DNA from: a virus
DNA length: 43,468 nucleotides
Reading direction: 5' to 3' (one strand)
Virus record (IMG/VR): IMGVR_UViG_3300025666_000015
Location: 1 to 43,468 of that record
Shown in pieces: positions 32,001-39,125 of this stretch (position 1 is its first letter; the number at the start of each line of letters is the position of its first letter). A model generated the notes under the pieces. The model did no database searches. It was not told the DNA's origin and saw only the letters and a list, made by a program, of their open reading frames with translations. A program made the translations under genes and the position numbers.

Positions 32001-32364
32001 GCTTACTCCAGGAGAATTTGTTGTTAAAAGATCCGCTGTAGAGCAATATGGGACAGAATTTTTATCTAGCTTGAATGATGGAGCGCTACCTATGAAAAGA
32101 TTCCAACAAGGTGGGGCTGTTTCATCTGTATCGCCAATTATTGGTGGGTCAGCTGGTGGCAGTAGCGTGAGTAACCAAGTTTCTAATAGTTCTGAATTTG
32201 TTTTTAATATAAAAGGAGATGGATCTAAATCTGAAGATGGATCTACCGATAATGGGACACCAGAATCACAAACAGAATTTGCGAACAAGGTTAGATCAGC
32301 TGTTACTACAGTTATCCAAGAAGAGTCTAGAACTGGCGGGACTTTAAGTTATTTATATAAATAA
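26035..32364 (+). CDS. tail tape measure protein with IPNFA repeats and nuclease-like domain
   Basis: At 2109 residues this is the longest gene here. Residues 1-400 form a TP901-type tape measure core (KIGIEFDPVITAKVDAAL, then ARVLAFGASVAVINKLSQAFGALVS, and a helical region with GAVIGNAFKTIFTRT). Hydrophobic segments near 420-460 and 1085-1110 may span membranes. The pentamer IPNFA recurs at 578, 635, 857 and 931, with a variant VPNYA at 600. Between 640 and 856 lies a domain with E746, D767 and E791-x-K793, the spacing of a PD-(D/E)XK nuclease. Long coiled coils (1170-1730) follow. Near the C-terminus are three 11-residue amphipathic repeats, a glycine run and the usual DTVPAMLTPGEFVVKRSAVEQYG ending. 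By the rule of about 0.15 nm per residue the tail would be near 300 nm, less if the inserted domain does not contribute. Confidence 0.92.
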   Translation: MAREKIGIEFDPVITAKVDAALSNIKSKAKQVDFSGGAASLNKLTRPLGKITGQADEFRKSLEASNARVLAFGASVAVINKLSQAFGALVSNTIKVEATFAKINTILGGTEKQIKQFGSGIFDVAKNTGTAFDQVAEGALELARQGLSVEQSLERVSVALKLVRVAGIDSQKAVSGITAAFKGFEGSGLTVAQIGDRLSQVDTKFATSTESLIEGLKRSSSSARAAGVSFNELLAIVTTVEERTQRGGAVIGNAFKTIFTRTKRADVLSTFDELGIAVLDSEKKIRPFIPLMEDLKKKVEELGGVKSLEGSAILEKVAGARQIENLLTLFEDLGNEGSKFTQVLEVIGGSVGSLDAKNEALNVTLEALINNVKISAQEFSSILGDIGFADAAKDLLRTVSGAIEKISTLLQGDSVGSKFAKGIVSGIGAVLTGPGLALVGAIFVKLFVDLTKFGVTSLKSLLGVNKAAQQQSILQKSILQTLLQNEDIQRRVLSLSGDKAAQELALLKIYNQQAASLARVQQVAATVTPALFGAGLRGGESGVRKPGGRAADGYVSAESRDVSRGVGGAPSSSKVVSIPNFAFGGGKRGTMVANSSEYFVPNYAGGGDAIFNRNMVRTMGLPSGAKKINAAGGFIPNFAKKQQKSNGKPPIYNSKYAMVVPIPGGSPRQTALAKSGQSYQFDVFGYSKTNLKSKNQDELIKDVKDFGINLATREALTMTNGEPTPESKTKLGNAGSVSSLAGVIFEAAISSLLKSPEFDGGQTATFDFIGDRAIEDLSGLFPSLTDQKFVEAKIGISPDINKSMANKIEKFSGGGNRISKDASGEIKAAKVRAGGVFSASGQKKEFGPTKRSSRGFIPNFAGDGFLNKTVTTALEDAISREKAAGLSVNQIRINQSGKLRNSRNPQGLAVTNTRDEPTGRIPSGRSAGGFIPNFASPNDSPEKSLERVAKSGDKLNKSNTNQLGTILALQTVSYGLSSAFGTITNESSGFARRLSDAADATQVFITALISLQTVGLLGGDAKAAFAKIASSLLGVGRLKSGAKALKAGFGAGKAAAATGVGKGGIDLAAGVFSKKATSTAGAGVLKTLFKVGAGFSRFLPVIGPLILGFTALNGLIKVATGTSGIGLITSAFGKSAKAAEREAAARAKNTTFLEKAAAAGDIEEKQKQKAAAQKQIDRGSTKLERLKERETSLNAVLGKGKSGRLTGKDLTQQRSDAGLTVGESANTRLRETQEEISRIQERLDVLNKAKIALDIGIDASVLGSYDAATDKVLSIRDLFNDIKSSAQESFLNSEANQQADQLANTFRQALTTNQTLKTVLSLQNDELKAQADFINNTQKNLNDVKDTVLDTITGLDEQNQIEAELAAKFKAALESATDTQGIQEAVNLLKKDEVGLATQLTVELDSQIGGYQRANVEAAALLAAEEERLKTQRNITLEQLKRQTVETKVEVDRVVAKKQGRNTSEISQITSQAKLNDLLKEKDDLILEGVMLTLKQNNLNSKISSEAKALLAINQEGLKVVENKLFIAQTNSDILKGDVALNATLVSLQSTQTANSNIRNLANAKANGLLDQQIANSAILTSAQLRTLELKKQELSFGEQQADIEDKKEVISQKLASANLTQTSLTNEQIKALEDQLSVLENQSDVLEVNLETVRNIKNEADNVNFTKGLNIGLASLKDKVDNFKLELGTEVPLKFSENLGTALIDAVSGAKDLDDALSDAGRNFLGYMRDAFLQQAAAQATTGLFDGVKKVSGGIKDIFGIGSPSSTSTPANGVSGGTEAAKSGAEAGAEALKDAACKKPCGTKTDPLYVVMTAAPSAAGATAGGERDLNQFKVGGGEKVPVGADGEPTTAGENGFFTNLKTKFTNVFSTVKGKLGGIFGALGEKMGGIFGALKDKMGGIFQSLMGMFSGGGGGGGGGLGGILKAGLGMVTSFFSPGAGSAINGAVGAAPAGMAFAANGGLIGYAGGGSVSPIARGGPMSSTDTVPAMLTPGEFVVKRSAVEQYGTEFLSSLNDGALPMKRFQQGGAVSSVSPIIGGSAGGSSVSNQVSNSSEFVFNIKGDGSKSEDGSTDNGTPESQTEFANKVRSAVTTVIQEESRTGGTLSYLYK
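31657..31755 (+). repeat. three tandem 33-nt repeats in tape measure gene
   Basis: Three 11-residue units (K(L/M)GGIF(G/Q)(A/S)L plus two residues) follow one another with near-identical DNA, each with a GGTATTTTT core. They are directly followed by a run of glycine codons (GGC/GGT). The units would form one amphipathic helix. Confidence 0.8.
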
Positions 32365-33410
32365 TGACAACAAAACTAGCAACATATAATAGGGATGACA
32401 ATGTAACAGGTGTTATTCAACCATATTCTTTTGTTCCTGAATACGGTTCGACCGTATCTTATGAAAATAGGGCAGATGTAATTGCGTTTGGAGACAACCA
32501 CTATAAAAGACTAACTAGAAATTTAAACAGAACCAAACAAAATTTTAATTTTAAATTCTCAAACAGAACAGAAGAAGAAGCTAGATCTGTTTTGAGTTTC
32601 TTAGAGAAGTCGGCATTAAATAGTGGTAATAAAATTTCATTCAATACATTAAATGATGATGGTGTGGAATTATCCTTTCCCACTGGAGATGTTTACAAAA
32701 ACATCTCTGGTTTGCTTATAGAAGATTATAATTTTAAACTTCATAATGGATTATTTGACATAGATTTAAAATTAATGAGAGATTCTTATTCTTCCTTTTT
32801 GGATTGGAGGACTTCATCTTATTTAAATACCGACGATGTTTATGATAATTGGAGTGCTGGAACCACCTATGAAAAATTTGATATACTTTATTATCCAGAG
32901 TATGATCCGCTTCCAGCTAATTCTAATGCTGTTAGACATTCTGATAGGGCTGAAAAATTTTACTACTGTGAGTCTGGGCATGTGGCCACCTCAAGCAACA
33001 AGCCAAACACAGAAGGTTCTCCTTGGACTAGAAAGTTTTTTTATGATTTGGATGACAATGTTTCTATTCAAACCAAACAATCAAAATTTATTCATAGGTT
33101 TAATGATTCTTTTTCTATATATGATAAAACGAACTACAATACTAATTTATTGCAAGGTTTAAATATATCTATGAAGGGAAGGTCTAATAAAGAAACAAAA
33201 TCCATAATTCATTTTATAGAAAAACACGAAAACTGGAGACCATTTCAATTAGAAATACCACAGTTATATACTAGAGATAAATTTTTCATTTGTACATCTT
33301 TAAATCACAAGTTTGTGTATAAAAACTGTAATGATTTAGAAATAAAAATAGACGAAATAATTAGATTTAAAACCGACACGTTGTTGGATAATTTTTCTTA
33401 TGCCAATTAA
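32364..33410 (+). CDS. gpM-like minor tail protein, two copies flanking a CBM-like module
   Basis: A 348-residue protein with three parts. Residues 20-140 resemble the lambda gpM-type minor tail family: R-x-D-x-x-x-FGDxxYKR, NLNRTKQNFNFKF, then an E(A)RS(V)LSFLEK helix and an ISFNT strand. Residues 160-228 have WSAGTTYEKFDILYY, FYYCESGHVAT and a W-T-R close, the W...Y..(G)D.V.Y...Y.......P...W pattern of CBM5/12 carbohydrate-binding modules. Residues 235-335 repeat the first domain (IHRFNDSFSI, NLLQGLNISMKGRSNKETKSIIHFIEK). gpM-like proteins act at the tail tip; the module could hold host surface glycan. The gene starts on the last base of the tape measure stop (TAATG). Confidence 0.75.
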   Translation: MTTKLATYNRDDNVTGVIQPYSFVPEYGSTVSYENRADVIAFGDNHYKRLTRNLNRTKQNFNFKFSNRTEEEARSVLSFLEKSALNSGNKISFNTLNDDGVELSFPTGDVYKNISGLLIEDYNFKLHNGLFDIDLKLMRDSYSSFLDWRTSSYLNTDDVYDNWSAGTTYEKFDILYYPEYDPLPANSNAVRHSDRAEKFYYCESGHVATSSNKPNTEGSPWTRKFFYDLDDNVSIQTKQSKFIHRFNDSFSIYDKTNYNTNLLQGLNISMKGRSNKETKSIIHFIEKHENWRPFQLEIPQLYTRDKFFICTSLNHKFVYKNCNDLEIKIDEIIRFKTDTLLDNFSYAN

Positions 33411-34449
33411 CGCAAACAGGCCAACAATTGCCCATGAAAATGCTATTTTATTAAAAAGCAGTGATAATGCTTATTTTAATGATTCTAATTCTGGTCAAAA
33501 TATTAATTTTATTCCATATCTACAGGATTTAAATTTTGGTTTTAGCACTGAAACTGAAGATATTTTCAGTGTGGGTGATACATACTACTCCAACCAAATA
33601 AGCAATAAAGAGCCAAAGGTTGATTTAAAGATAGATGTTATAGAAAATTTTGGTAATCTTTTTTCTGGTTTTTTTGGAGTAAATAACGTTAGGCAAAATA
33701 TAGACCAGGATTGTAATTTTTATTTTGTGTTGGGTAAAAATAAAATGTTTTCTACTTTCACTGATTCTGATGAGTTTATTGGTTTCGGTAACTGTTTTTT
33801 GGAAAAATTTTCACTCACCCAGGAGGCGGCTGGTCTTTTATCTTCTAGTTATTCTTATTCTTGTAGTAATATAATCGCTGAAGTGGGTGTCCAAGAGGGC
33901 CAATATTTAAAAATACAAAACCCAGCTATAGATTTAACTGGTAGTCAAGTCCAAGATTTATCATCTTATTTTTTAAATATTCAAGATTATGTAGACGCAG
34001 AACAAGGTTTAGAGAGTGGTATGATTCTGGGAAGAGATTCTTCTTTGGAAGTATCTGGCTATAAAAATCCAGATGTTCTTTTGTTGGATTTAAATGTAAT
34101 ACAAAATTTCTCTTTAGATTTAAACTTCCAAAGAAAAAACATTTACTCAATTGGTAAAAAATACCCAGTGGTTAAAAAAGCTATTTACCCATCTGAGGGT
34201 TCCCTTTCCATATCCTCCCTCCCGTCTAATATATCTGGGGGAAACTCGAATAAAACCCTGAAGGATTTCTTAGATTTAAACGATATTTATGATATAAAAA
34301 TAAATTTACCCAACAAGAGAAATGATAATTTTAATTTTCTTATAAGTGGGGCGAGAATTAGCTCTTTAAGAGATTCAATGTCTATATCTAAAAACCTTAG
34401 TTCGGATATAAGTTTCGACTTTGATGTATATAATTTTATAAAAATATAA
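33400..34449 (+). CDS. tail-tube-like minor protein (349 aa)
   Basis: A 349-residue beta-rich protein with the two-part architecture of the tail tube protein: NFIPYLQDLNFGFSTETEDIFSVGD, NFYFVLGKN, FIGFGNCFLEKFSLTQEAAG, then SLDLNFQRKNIYSIGKKYPVVKKAIYPSEGSLSISSL in the second part. It aligns segment by segment with the 34465 protein, which has a long insertion after NFYLL. Position downstream of the tape measure suggests a tail-tip tube relative, like a distal tail protein, not the main tube. It overlaps the preceding gene by 11 nt. Codon use is AT-rich, unlike the major tube candidate, in line with low copy number. Confidence 0.7.
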   Translation: MPINANRPTIAHENAILLKSSDNAYFNDSNSGQNINFIPYLQDLNFGFSTETEDIFSVGDTYYSNQISNKEPKVDLKIDVIENFGNLFSGFFGVNNVRQNIDQDCNFYFVLGKNKMFSTFTDSDEFIGFGNCFLEKFSLTQEAAGLLSSSYSYSCSNIIAEVGVQEGQYLKIQNPAIDLTGSQVQDLSSYFLNIQDYVDAEQGLESGMILGRDSSLEVSGYKNPDVLLLDLNVIQNFSLDLNFQRKNIYSIGKKYPVVKKAIYPSEGSLSISSLPSNISGGNSNKTLKDFLDLNDIYDIKINLPNKRNDNFNFLISGARISSLRDSMSISKNLSSDISFDFDVYNFIKI

Positions 34450-34464
34450 ACCGAATACAAAATT

Positions 34465-37400
34465 ATGAATTTAAATAATTTCGGCGTAAGTTTTGCAGAC
34501 ACATCTATATTTTACAGTGAAACTGAGCGCGATAGTGAGCTTAATTTTTTGCCGTTTATTCAGGACTTAGATTTTGGTTTTGAAGATTCCCCTACTGAGC
34601 GTGTGGGATCGATAGGATCAAAAAAAACGTCTATCACCAGCTCAAACGAGCTTCCAGAAATAAAATTTAAATTATCAACCACAGAAACCTTTAGTGGGTT
34701 AATTTCTGATTTTTTCGTAAATGGACAATTATCTCAAGACTTAAATAAAAGTAGAAATTTTTACTTGCTTCATGGTTACCACCCACCAAGAAGAGATTTC
34801 GTTCATGGGTGTGACGCTGCTGACGAGCCTGTCGAACTTATATATTCCACATCACCATCGACCTATGTTTCAAATTTTTTGGGTCAATTTTATGATGATG
34901 TTATTTCATACCCAGAAACTACTTATAGTGATATTGATTTTGGTGTTATTTGGCTTAGGGATATAAGCAGTAAAAGACCCCCAGAAGTTTCGGTTGTCGG
35001 GGAGCCTGAATATATAAAAAACCCTATAGACATATCATATGATATAAGTGGTGTTTATGAAGATTTTTATATAGAATATATAAAAGAAGAAATAAGTGAA
35101 TTTTCTTTTTTTAAGGATGCCAAAATATATAAAGAAGAGAATAGTGGTTTTTTGAGTTGTTTTATAGATAACCAGTCGCCACAAGAAGGTTATCTAGAAA
35201 TTATATCAGGTTATGGAGATGAAATTAATTTGGATTCAAAAATATACACAGAATCGCCTTCTGGATATAAGGGTATTATAATAAACGTCGGCCGCCCAGA
35301 ACAATCAGTAGAGGTGGATATATTAAACTCCCCAGCAGGCGACAACGAAGAAATTATAATTAAAATATATACAGAATTACCCTCTGGATATGATGCTTTG
35401 GTAATAAGTCCGCCGCGCCCAGAGCAAGAGGTAGAATTAAATATTATAAATGTCCCGCAAAGTTATAATACTCCAAGCACAAGAAATGTAGATACATGGA
35501 GCCTACCCCAAGAGGCTTTTACTTCAGATAGTAGTTTTTTTGTTAATTATTTATCCCAACCCAAAATAAAAAAGGTACGCGATCCTTTTTTTCTTGTTGA
35601 GTTTGTTGAACATGGTGCCGCAGAAACTTTTGTGCCATTAATTAAAATAAACTACCTTTATCCGAAAAATTTTTCATTATTTGAAAAGTCTCTTATTCCA
35701 AAACTTGGAATAGATTACCTTTTCGTAGAAAACAACACAGAACCTATTGAGGATATTTTTGTTGAAGGGTTTGAATTGGAGGGGCAGGCATACTCTAGTC
35801 TTAGTGATAATGTCAATCTTTTAATTGAAAATTTTGAGTCAATAGAGTTTATACAGGATATTTTACAAGACGAGCAAATTCATAGAATAAATTATGTTGG
35901 GACACATCCAACTTATATAGCAATGGAATCAACCCCTGTTTATGATTTTTTTATTAGTCATGGATATGACCCGTTTTTTCACTTTGAAGGATTTGATTTA
36001 ACTGGTCGAATAGAACCGTCTGAACCAACGTATGTCGCTCCTATTATGGATTTTAATGTGATAGATTTTGAATCAGAAAATGTTATTGAGTCGGGTATTT
36101 TGTCTGACCATAGTCTTTTTTGTGAGCATCAGGGTTTTGAAAATTTTGAGGAACTTATACTTAGTCATGGCCCAACCATTGATATACAAAACTTTGAAGA
36201 GGTAACTCAATACGACACTTTTAATGAAGAGTCTATTGTCACTAAATCAATTAAATTTATAATGTTTTGGAAAGATTATGTCCAGGGTTTTGAGGAATTT
36301 ACCACTGAACAAATAAGGAGCTGGGGTGTTAGATCTAATAAGAAAAGGGTTGACTATCAAAATTTTGAGTATGAAGAGTTTGAGGTTGCCAATGCCATGA
36401 GACCATACGTGCCATTAACAGATAGAAGTTTAAGTATTGGCCCTATATGTTTTTCAGACTTTGAATCAATAAACCACCACGTAGGTATTTTGGGGATATA
36501 TGACGAGTCCTTAAATGGGGTATCTATTGTCACTCAGTTTGTTAGGAATTTTCCATTCTGGAGGGATTATGTTGAGGATTTTGAAAACTCAAATACCGAA
36601 AAAATCAATCAACTAGGTGCTGGTTTTGGGTTGCAGAGGGTTGATTACCAGGATTTTCAATACGAAGAATTTAGGGTGGCTAATAGAATGACTCAATATG
36701 TGCCATTAACAGAAGAAAGTTTATATTTTATTCCTATTTCTTTTTCAGACTTTGAATCAATAAATCATTATGCTGGGGTAGTCGGAGAATATAAAGGCTC
36801 CGAAAGTAATCCAAACATTATTACCAAAATACCCTCCCCACTTATTGTCGGAAATTTTGAGTCGCCAGATGTTGTTAATACAATCGAAACCTGTCAATCA
36901 CAAAAACTTAATTATTTAAGTTGTCACGGCTTTGAATATGAAGAAGAATTTAATAAACCAAACCGAATGAGAGAATTTGTTCCTTTGCAAGATTCAAATG
37001 TTGTTAGATCTAGATCAACGGAATCTATAATTCAAAACTTTGAAGCGGTAGAACATTTTTATGGTGTAACTGGTAAATATTTAGACACCTTTAAATCAGC
37101 TTCTGTAACTGGCGAATATATCACTCAAATTCAGTATCAAAATTTTGAGGATTCATACAATGAAGATTTATTAAAAATTCCAAGAAATAATGAAATTGAA
37201 GTAATCGCTGACGTTTTTGATTTTGAGGGGCGTTCTAACTTTTTTGAGTATCCAATTGTAAATGAAGTTCGGGAGATGGGTTATTACAATTCATCTAACA
37301 ATTTCAATTTAATGATTGTCAATTTTGAGGCGGGAGAAGCTACGGTCCAAGAGTTTACAAAGATCAATGGATATAAAGAAATAGAGGCTAAAGAAACAGA

Positions 37401-38271
37401 TCAATTAGGTATTGAGGATTTTGAAGATATCAATTCATCTAAATGGTCTTATGAAGGATTTGAACATAAAGTGAAATATATATATAACGAAGAAGACTTT
37501 GAGTCTGAAGGTATTTTAAACATTTATAAAGAACCAGAAGAAGGGTATCGTGCGCCGCCGCCTTTACCTAGAAGAAAATATCTTAATAGTATTTGTTTCG
37601 GAAATGTTTATTTAGATTCTATAAAAATGAAACAATCTTACAATGGGGTAATGTCTAGTGAGTATTCTTATAAAGCGTTTAATATGTTAGCTCAAGAAAA
37701 CAAAAACATTAAGGTGTTGGGTAATTATTATAGTACTGGGTTGTCCCCTTCTTTAGATATACTTGGAGATCAAAAACCCGTTGGAAATTTTAGCATTGAA
37801 AGTCTTGATTCATATCAGCCAGAATTTGGAGATGTAAGTAGGTCTATTCCTGGTAGTAGAACCCACTTAATAATAAGTGGTGAAAATTCCAACCAATCGT
37901 TTTTGGTAAAACCAAATAATATCCAAGGTTTTGATCTTGATTTTGATTTAAATAGAGAAGTTATAAGATCGGTAAATAAAAAATTTCCAGTTGCCGCAGT
38001 CCCTGTTGGCCCACTTCTAGGTAAGCTTTCAATTGAAAATATATTTTCAGATTTAGAGTATGGTAATTCCTCTAATTTGTTTAAATCATTGGATGCGGGG
38101 GAAAATTATAATGTAATTATTAGCGGAAAAAGGTTTGATGATAGTGATTATCAGATAAACATTTCAAAGGCTCGGTTAAAATCAAAAAAATATAACGGCT
38201 CTATTTCTCAATATTTTAAAGAAAAAATGGATTTCACTTTCGGCATGAGTAATGTTAATTTAATTTTATAA
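34465..38271 (+). CDS. tail-tube-like protein with about 930-residue repeat insertion
   Basis: A 1268-residue protein. Residues 1-103 (NFLPFIQDLDFGFEDSPTERVGS ... NFYLLHGY) and from about 1036 to the end (YLNSICFGNVYLDSIKMKQS ... GFDLDFDLNREVIRSVNKKFPV ... ISKARLKSK) together match the 349-residue protein just upstream. The intervening part lies where that protein has a short loop, so it is an insertion. It contains two 41-residue repeats (YTE(S/L)PSGY...RPEQ.VE), then many (D/N)FE elements (NFESIE, DFESEN, GFENFEE, NFEEV, DFESINHH, DFEN and others), and three tandem units of 92-97 residues with FW(K/R)DYV, (V)DYQ(N/D)F, Y(V)PLT and SDFESINH. A surface role such as a fibre or receptor-binding arm at the tail tip is inferred. 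Confidence 0.75.
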   Translation: MNLNNFGVSFADTSIFYSETERDSELNFLPFIQDLDFGFEDSPTERVGSIGSKKTSITSSNELPEIKFKLSTTETFSGLISDFFVNGQLSQDLNKSRNFYLLHGYHPPRRDFVHGCDAADEPVELIYSTSPSTYVSNFLGQFYDDVISYPETTYSDIDFGVIWLRDISSKRPPEVSVVGEPEYIKNPIDISYDISGVYEDFYIEYIKEEISEFSFFKDAKIYKEENSGFLSCFIDNQSPQEGYLEIISGYGDEINLDSKIYTESPSGYKGIIINVGRPEQSVEVDILNSPAGDNEEIIIKIYTELPSGYDALVISPPRPEQEVELNIINVPQSYNTPSTRNVDTWSLPQEAFTSDSSFFVNYLSQPKIKKVRDPFFLVEFVEHGAAETFVPLIKINYLYPKNFSLFEKSLIPKLGIDYLFVENNTEPIEDIFVEGFELEGQAYSSLSDNVNLLIENFESIEFIQDILQDEQIHRINYVGTHPTYIAMESTPVYDFFISHGYDPFFHFEGFDLTGRIEPSEPTYVAPIMDFNVIDFESENVIESGILSDHSLFCEHQGFENFEELILSHGPTIDIQNFEEVTQYDTFNEESIVTKSIKFIMFWKDYVQGFEEFTTEQIRSWGVRSNKKRVDYQNFEYEEFEVANAMRPYVPLTDRSLSIGPICFSDFESINHHVGILGIYDESLNGVSIVTQFVRNFPFWRDYVEDFENSNTEKINQLGAGFGLQRVDYQDFQYEEFRVANRMTQYVPLTEESLYFIPISFSDFESINHYAGVVGEYKGSESNPNIITKIPSPLIVGNFESPDVVNTIETCQSQKLNYLSCHGFEYEEEFNKPNRMREFVPLQDSNVVRSRSTESIIQNFEAVEHFYGVTGKYLDTFKSASVTGEYITQIQYQNFEDSYNEDLLKIPRNNEIEVIADVFDFEGRSNFFEYPIVNEVREMGYYNSSNNFNLMIVNFEAGEATVQEFTKINGYKEIEAKETDQLGIEDFEDINSSKWSYEGFEHKVKYIYNEEDFESEGILNIYKEPEEGYRAPPPLPRRKYLNSICFGNVYLDSIKMKQSYNGVMSSEYSYKAFNMLAQENKNIKVLGNYYSTGLSPSLDILGDQKPVGNFSIESLDSYQPEFGDVSRSIPGSRTHLIISGENSNQSFLVKPNNIQGFDLDFDLNREVIRSVNKKFPVAAVPVGPLLGKLSIENIFSDLEYGNSSNLFKSLDAGENYNVIISGKRFDDSDYQINISKARLKSKKYNGSISQYFKEKMDFTFGMSNVNLIL
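35239..35484 (+). repeat. two tandem 41-codon repeats
   Basis: Two adjacent units begin KIYTE(S/L)PSGY and continue with RPEQ(S/E)VE(V/L); the K codons are at 35239 and 35362, exactly 123 nt apart. They belong to the inserted part of the 34465 gene. Confidence 0.7.
36256..37125 (+). repeat. three tandem protein repeats of 92-97 residues
   Basis: Units 1 and 2 are close copies: FW(K/R)DYV(Q/E), then (K/Q)RVDYQ(N/D)F(E/Q)YEEF, VAN(A/R)M, YVPLT, and SDFESINH; their tryptophan codons are at 36268 and 36559, 291 nt apart. Unit 3 is diverged (VGNFES, HGFEYEEEF, PNRMREFVPLQ, QNFEAVEHFYG) and about 5 residues shorter. They are encoded in the insertion of the 34465 gene. Confidence 0.75.
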
Positions 38272-38679
38272 TTCTATTTTAAGTCCTTTTTTTTCAGCAT
38301 TTTGTACGGCTTTTTGAAATTTTTCTTTTTGTTCTGTTGGGTGTAATTTCCCGTTTGTTTTTTGCTTATAATCGTTATAATATTTTTCTTTTACTGGGTC
38401 TCTGCCTCCGTTTTTTTGCGCTCTGATTTCTGAGGCTTCTGCCGCTCTATTTTGCAAGTCTCCATATGTGTCGTTTTTATTCACAGTTGAAGCAATAAAT
38501 GACTTAGAGTCAAAAGCATCCATTTTAGTATCAGATGATAGCCCAGGGTTGACATAAACACGCCTCCACAGCCCTTTCTGTGTGCCGCACTCGCCTTGGT
38601 ACTCGTGGACTTCACTCATTCCCTGAAGGACCTCTACAAGCTCTTCTGTTTCTTTGTTTTCGTATAAATATAATGGCAT
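38266..38679 (-). CDS. FmdB-like small protein lacking the zinc ribbon (137 aa)
   Basis: A 137-residue protein. The beginning, MPLYLYENKETEELVEVLQGMSEVHEY, follows the start of FmdB-type zinc-ribbon proteins (MPxYxYxCxxCG...ExxQxM) but the CxxC pair is replaced by ENKET and only one cysteine remains in GECGTQKG. The C-terminal half is charged and helical (EKYYNDYKQKTNG...EKFQKAVQNAEKKG). The role is unknown; related phage proteins are annotated as putative regulators. It converges on the long tail gene, overlapping it by 6 nt. TATAAT lies 5 nt before the ATG, inside the T-run of the upstream terminator. Confidence 0.6.
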   Translation of the reverse strand: MPLYLYENKETEELVEVLQGMSEVHEYQGECGTQKGLWRRVYVNPGLSSDTKMDAFDSKSFIASTVNKNDTYGDLQNRAAEASEIRAQKNGGRDPVKEKYYNDYKQKTNGKLHPTEQKEKFQKAVQNAEKKGLKIEL

Positions 38680-38689
38680 AACAAATTAT

Positions 38690-38719
38690 AAAAAAACCCC
38701 CGATCTTTTCAATCGGGGG
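38690..38719 (-). terminator. intrinsic terminator downstream of hsp20
   Basis: An 8-bp stem CCCCCGAT (38697-38704) with ATCGGGGG (38712-38719) and a 7-nt loop is followed on the minus strand by seven T (38696-38690). It lies a few bases after the hsp20 stop codon. Some readthrough or the TATAAT element next to it may serve the downstream FmdB-like gene. Confidence 0.85.
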
Positions 38720-38726
38720 CTTTGTT

Positions 38727-39092
38727 TTATTCTACGGAAATTTTAACTGCTTTTGAATTTTCAGATTTAGGAATTTTAATTTCTAAGATTCCATTTTTTA
38801 ATTTAGATGAAATTTTTGAAACGTTAATATAGTCAGGATCAATCCTCAATGAAATAACATTAACTGGTTCTCCTTTTTCATTATTAACAGAAGCCTTTAA
38901 AATACTCTTACGAACATATGCCGAAATTTCTTTGGCTTCGAATCCGACAATTACCTTTTTTACGAGATAAAAATCTGTTTCATCTTTAATTTCCATTGGT
39001 CCAACATAACCTTTTCCTTCTTTTTGAAAAGAGTTATCGCTTTGGCTTTCATAGAAAGCATTTTCAATTTGATTTAGTAAGTTTGTATACAT
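38727..39092 (-). CDS. small heat shock protein, Hsp20 family
   Basis: A 121-residue protein of the alpha-crystallin family, which binds unfolding proteins and prevents aggregation. After a variable N-terminal part (about 1-35), residues 40-118 follow the domain: FYLVKKVIVGFEAKEISAYVRKSILKASVNNE..., ending KISSKLKNGILEIKIPKSE with the conserved GxLxIxxPK pattern. The length is short but complete for a phage Hsp20. A near-consensus sigma70-like promoter lies directly upstream. The terminator that follows isolates it as a single-gene transcript. Similar genes occur in cyanophages and other marine phages, where they probably protect folding during infection. Confidence 0.88.
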   Translation of the reverse strand: MYTNLLNQIENAFYESQSDNSFQKEGKGYVGPMEIKDETDFYLVKKVIVGFEAKEISAYVRKSILKASVNNEKGEPVNVISLRIDPDYINVSKISSKLKNGILEIKIPKSENSKAVKISVE

Positions 39093-39095
39093 AGG

Positions 39096-39123
39096 ATTAT
39101 ACTCTTTGCATTCGCCGTGCCAA
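39096..39123 (-). promoter_or_regulatory. sigma70-like promoter for hsp20
   Basis: On the minus strand TTGGCA (39123-39118), a 16-nt spacer and a perfect TATAAT (39101-39096) lie in the gap between the glycosyltransferase and hsp20 genes. The -10 is only 3 nt from the annotated ATG at 39092, so transcription would begin inside the first codons unless a longer start is used. The next in-frame ATG is residue 33. Confidence 0.55.
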
Positions 39124-39125
39124 TA

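Noticed and set aside
35239-37125. The tandem repeats as a CRISPR array
   Set aside because: The units differ in length (123 nt and 276-291 nt), are diverged, encode conserved protein motifs and stay in frame; there are no short identical repeats with unique spacers.
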